Below, piece after piece: positions 61,129 through 64,000 of a stretch of DNA of 64,000 nucleotides. The position numbers and the translations under genes were made by a program. How positions within the stretch are numbered: the stretch's first letter is position 1; each line of letters opens with the position of its first letter. The stretch lies in NCBI RefSeq assembly GCF_013141865.1, contig NZ_RCST01000001.1, positions 744,001 to 808,000 of the forward strand, written 5' to 3'. Below the pieces are notes generated by a model. That model worked only from the letters and a program-made list of their open reading frames with translations. It was not told the origin of the DNA and did not search any database. The stretch comes from Methylomonas sp. ZR1. Its GTDB lineage: Bacteria; Pseudomonadota; Gammaproteobacteria; Methylococcales; Methylomonadaceae.

Positions 61129-62346
61129 CTAAGCCGCCAGATCGTTTACGCTCAAAATAGCCAGTAAGATGGAAACGATGATGCCGCCTATCATCAAGCC
61201 CAGCGAAATGATCAAGGCCGGTTCCAACAGCGCCAGCATCCGCTGGATGGTGGTCTTTAGCTGCTTGTCGTAAATGGTAGCTACCCGCATCAGCATTTCC
61301 TCCAGCTTGCCGGTTTCCTCGCCCATTTTAATCATTTGCACCGCCAGTTTGGGAAACAGGTTTTGCTGGGCCAAGGCGTCCGACATGGTCCGGCCTTGCT
61401 TGAGCTGGGCTTCGGCATGCTCCAACAGATCGGCCAAGACTATATTGCCGACGGTTTCCCGGACGATGCCCAGCGATTTCAAAATCGACACGCCGTTGCC
61501 CAATAACGTGCCGAAGGTACGGCTGAAATTGGCTATTTCCATGGTCAGGATGATCTCGCCGAACAACGGAAACTTCAGTAGCCGGCCGTCCCAGGCTTTC
61601 TTGCCGGCCGGATCGGCCAACTGCAATTTTATAGTTTGCACGCTGCCGACAATAACAATCAGCAGTACCCACCAATAACTTTGCAGAAACTCGGCCAGGC
61701 CAATCACTATCTGGGTTGGCACCGGCAAGGCTTGGCCGGCGCTATCGAACATTTCCTTAAACTGCGGGACTACGAAGGTCAGCATTACGAACAATGAGGC
61801 CAGCGACATCAGCAACAAAATGGCCGGGTAAATCAACGCGGTGCTGACCGTGTCTTTCAGTTCCTGCGAACGTTCCATGTATTCCGACAAGCGCAGCAAC
61901 ACCCCGCCCAGATTGCCGCCCATTTCCCCGGCGCGGATCATGTTCAGATAAAATTTGGAAAACACCCCGCTCTGGCTTTCCAAGGCATCGGCTAGTGCCT
62001 TGCCGGCTTTGACCTTTTCCAGCACTTCGCCGACTAGTTTATTCAGTTTCGGATTTTCCTCGGTCAACTGCATCAGAATCGTTAACGACCGATCCAGCGG
62101 CAAACCGGATTCCAGCAAGGTCGCCAATTCGCCGGTCAGCATACCGATTTCTTTTTGCGACAGTTTGACGGTAGCAGACTTTAGTTTGAACCCCAGAAAG
62201 GTCTTATCTTTCGCCAATTCAATACGGATAGGAATCAAGCCCTGGTTTTGCAATTCCAGCAGCAAGGCCTGCTCGTCTGCAGCATTACGCACACCCTCTT
62301 CGGCGACACCCTGACTGTTGACAGCTTTGTAGGAGAATAAAGGCAT
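61129..62346 (-). CDS. gspF: type II secretion platform protein GspF
   Basis: 405 residues from ATG 62346 (MPLFSYKAVNSQG), the standard GspF start; the open frame extends 17 codons upstream without family resemblance. Two T2SSF domains are visible, each followed by transmembrane helices (TALIYPAILLLMSLASLFVMLTFVVPQF, shown in two parts by LYPAILLLMS-type helices near 170-200, and LLEPALIISLGLMIGGIIVS near the end). Motifs LATLLESGLPLDRSL and IRAGEMGGNLGGVLLRL are typical. It is the inner-membrane core that works with the ATPase. It is the first gene of the operon; no gspE precedes it. Confidence 0.94.
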   Translation of the reverse strand: MPLFSYKAVNSQGVAEEGVRNAADEQALLLELQNQGLIPIRIELAKDKTFLGFKLKSATVKLSQKEIGMLTGELATLLESGLPLDRSLTILMQLTEENPKLNKLVGEVLEKVKAGKALADALESQSGVFSKFYLNMIRAGEMGGNLGGVLLRLSEYMERSQELKDTVSTALIYPAILLLMSLASLFVMLTFVVPQFKEMFDSAGQALPVPTQIVIGLAEFLQSYWWVLLIVIVGSVQTIKLQLADPAGKKAWDGRLLKFPLFGEIILTMEIANFSRTFGTLLGNGVSILKSLGIVRETVGNIVLADLLEHAEAQLKQGRTMSDALAQQNLFPKLAVQMIKMGEETGKLEEMLMRVATIYDKQLKTTIQRMLALLEPALIISLGLMIGGIIVSILLAILSVNDLAA

Positions 62347-62673
62347 GTATTTGTTTAGTTTGCTTTTTAGCTGGGTTTGCGCTTCGGTACTCGGCAATGT
62401 TTTTGCAATGCCAAAACATGGACACTCGATAACCGTGGCGTAGCGTGTATATGTCTATCACATTTCATGTTACTAGCCCGGCCCTATTGATCACGGATAT
62501 TCCGATCAAATTGAGTTCATCTAAGCCCAGACGGATATGCCCTTCGATAGCCAAGGGCATATAGGTGACCGGGTATTTAAGGGCCGGGTTAATCATCACG
62601 CAGATTCGGTCTGGCGAGGCTTAATTCCGCCGGCAAAACATGCTCGCCACTATAAAGTAGTTGCGGGCGTATC
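62347..62673. other. 327-bp gap between autotransporter and gspF
   Basis: Both flanking genes read leftward, so this stretch should hold the end of the autotransporter transcript and the promoter of the gsp operon. A perfect inverted repeat lies at 62535-62562: ATATGCCCTT and AAGGGCATAT, 10-bp stem, 8-base loop, without a T-run on either side. I see no convincing promoter boxes and no coding sequence. Confidence 0.55.
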
Positions 62674-63999
62674 TCAAAACTCCATGCGTATCCCGACATT
62701 AAAGGCGTGGCGGGAAACGTATTCCTGGCCGAAGGTGGTGTCGTATTGCACGAACGCCGAGCCGCCAAACGGCAGTTGGGCGGATAAACCGGCGCGCAGA
62801 TTGATGTAGTCCTTATCGACGCTAAAACTGTTGGTGGTAAAGGCATTGTTAGGCGAATCGACGAAGCGGGTGGTAATCAAGGAGTTTTTGTTGAACCACT
62901 GATGCTCCCACTCGACATTCACTTGCGAAACCAGCACGCCCACCGGCGTGCTCAGCGCATGCGAGACCATCGCGCCGATACTGCTGCTCAACGACTCGTT
63001 GTCCAGCTCGCCGACTATCATGTTCATGCCTAAACCTGCACCTTGTTCCTTGCGGCCGTTGACAAAGTTGTAACCGTATTCCGTGCGGCCTCTAAGGCCG
63101 AATGTCCATTCTTTTACCGCTATGTCGTAACCGCTGCTGAGGCTGGTGCGATTTTGCCAGCCATCGGTTTGGCTGGATGCCGTTTCATTAATCGCTGTGC
63201 CGTTGGCGTCGTTATAAAGTGTGACACGTTTGGAATCGTATTGGTTATAAGTCAGGTTGTTGACCAGATCAACGTACCAGTTATCGGTCAGGTTTAACGA
63301 GCCGAAGGCTGATAAGGTGTACCCGTCTATGCTTTGGCTGCCGCCCTGTTGGGAAATCAGGGCCGTGCTGCTGCCGTAGCCGGCAGACAAACCCAAGAGT
63401 AGCCGTTTGCTCAAGCGATAGTCGGCACCGGCAGTGACGGCGGACATCGTGGACGCATAACCGCGTTGAACGACCGTCGCGGTTCTATCAGCCCATTCGA
63501 ATTGGCCGTTAATGAATAAGCCCAAATTGCTGAAGCCGGAGATAAGATCGGTGCCGTTGCCGTCGTTATCCGTGCTTAAGGAAATACTGACCGAGGAGGG
63601 AGCATTGGATGAGGATTGACCGTCTTTTTCCGGCGTTGAAGCCTGAATGCTGATAGCGTTAGAACTGGGTGTGTTGGGTGAGCTGCCTAAACTGGGCGAA
63701 CTGGCTGAACTGGTGGGCGCACTGGGTGTACTACTAGGCGTGTTTATGCTGCTTGACGCATTCGGTGAGCTGATACTGTTGGGTGCGCTGAGAACGCCCG
63801 GAGCGCTGCCGATAGCCATTGAACTGCTTACCGGTGTGTTGAACGTGGGGGACGACTTGAAACTTGACGCGGAACCGGCGCCGACGCTTGCGGACCTCAG
63901 GGTGACGAGTCGCTGAGTGATGTTGCCGGTCTGCAATTTGGCTATTTGGTTCGATACGGTTTGTTCCGCCGCGATTTGACCAGGGCTGATTTGCCGCAA
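62674..63999 (-). CDS. autotransporter, C-terminal part (partial)
   Basis: The frame is open to the window edge, so the true start lies beyond it; about 441 codons are visible. The first ~150 are a Ser/Pro/Thr/Asn-rich low-complexity stretch, a flexible linker or end of the passenger. Residues from about 165 on form the autotransporter beta-domain (TATVVQRGYASTMSAVTAGADYRL, WNFGLR-type strands such as KEWTFGLRGRTEYGYNF), ending with the perfect outer-membrane signature GIRMEF, terminal Phe. It belongs to the type V secretion family; the passenger function is unknown. It lies upstream of the type II secretion operon in the same direction. Confidence 0.88.
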   Translation of the reverse strand: MRQISPGQIAAEQTVSNQIAKLQTGNITQRLVTLRSASVGAGSASSFKSSPTFNTPVSSSMAIGSAPGVLSAPNSISSPNASSSINTPSSTPSAPTSSASSPSLGSSPNTPSSNAISIQASTPEKDGQSSSNAPSSVSISLSTDNDGNGTDLISGFSNLGLFINGQFEWADRTATVVQRGYASTMSAVTAGADYRLSKRLLLGLSAGYGSSTALISQQGGSQSIDGYTLSAFGSLNLTDNWYVDLVNNLTYNQYDSKRVTLYNDANGTAINETASSQTDGWQNRTSLSSGYDIAVKEWTFGLRGRTEYGYNFVNGRKEQGAGLGMNMIVGELDNESLSSSIGAMVSHALSTPVGVLVSQVNVEWEHQWFNKNSLITTRFVDSPNNAFTTNSFSVDKDYINLRAGLSAQLPFGGSAFVQYDTTFGQEYVSRHAFNVGIRMEF

Positions 64000-64000
64000 C

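Noticed and set aside
1..64000. tRNA, rRNA, CRISPR arrays, IS transposases
   Set aside because: Reading through the intergenic regions gave no cloverleaf T-loop pattern, no regularly spaced direct repeats and no transposase-like protein.

Overview
The window looks like chromosome from a gammaproteobacterial methanotroph of the Methylomonas/Methylococcaceae type. The best evidence is the methylotrophy cluster at 22.9-27.6 kb: mtdA (methylene-tetrahydromethanopterin/tetrahydrofolate dehydrogenase), a serine-cycle glycerate 2-kinase, glyA and a malate dehydrogenase. Envelope genes of gammaproteobacterial type (bamE, fur, lolC/lolD, ppnP, a fleQ-like regulator, a general secretion operon) agree with this. 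Genus assignment is inference. No tRNA, rRNA, CRISPR array or transposase gene was seen.

Layout. (1) 1-7.9 kb: the 3' end of a giant filamentous-haemagglutinin-like exoprotein, then an ExbB-type proton channel fused to a periplasmic DUF2341/LamG-like region, then exbD, a TonB-like protein, a beta-barrel putative porin and a periplasmic coiled-coil protein. This reads as a dedicated TonB energy-transducing cassette attached to a surface exoprotein. (2) 8-15 kb: a TPR lipoprotein resembling PrsT, facing a leftward operon of Wza-like export protein, outer-membrane barrel, Wzz/GumC-like co-polymerase and a CpsD-like ATPase with a degenerate P-loop. A sigma-54-like promoter precedes the Wza-like gene. 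(3) 15.2-21.1 kb: housekeeping genes (HopJ family, FAD oxidoreductase, SAM methyltransferase, ppnP, NYN protein, bamE, fur, lolC, lolD). (4) 21.1-22.95 kb: a repeat-rich island with two inverted ~260-bp structured repeats and REP-like hairpins around an AT-rich gene whose product carries a HEPN-like R-x4-H motif. (5) 22.9-27.6 kb: serine-cycle genes. (6) 28.1-42.9 kb: a long leftward operon for an ABC-exported glycan (deacetylase-like protein, six glycosyltransferase genes, a WbsX-type protein, methyltransferase, Wzm/Wzt, TPR protein, ApbE). (7) 43.1-46.2 kb: exosortase A fused to an EpsI-like domain, then a GDP-mannose pyrophosphorylase. (8) 46.5-53.4 kb: CorA, a CorB/CNNM protein, a FleQ-like sigma-54 activator, an M20 amidohydrolase, a small orphan gene behind a sigma-54-like promoter, and MgtC. 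(9) 53.5-62.3 kb: a leftward type II secretion operon, gspF-G-H-I-J-K-L-M-C-D, without gspE. (10) 62.7-64 kb: the C-terminal part of an autotransporter.

The common theme is the cell surface. Regions 2, 6 and 7 together hold much of what an XrtA-type exopolysaccharide locus needs (Wza, Wzz, CpsD-like, barrel, PrsT-like, exosortase, GDP-mannose supply, glycosyltransferases), split by housekeeping and serine-cycle genes. Regions 1, 9 and 10 are three different routes for putting proteins on or beyond the outer membrane. The most unusual parts are the exoprotein/ExbB-fusion/TonB cassette, the HEPN-like gene inside the inverted-repeat island, and the CpsD-like protein that has lost its P-loop lysine.
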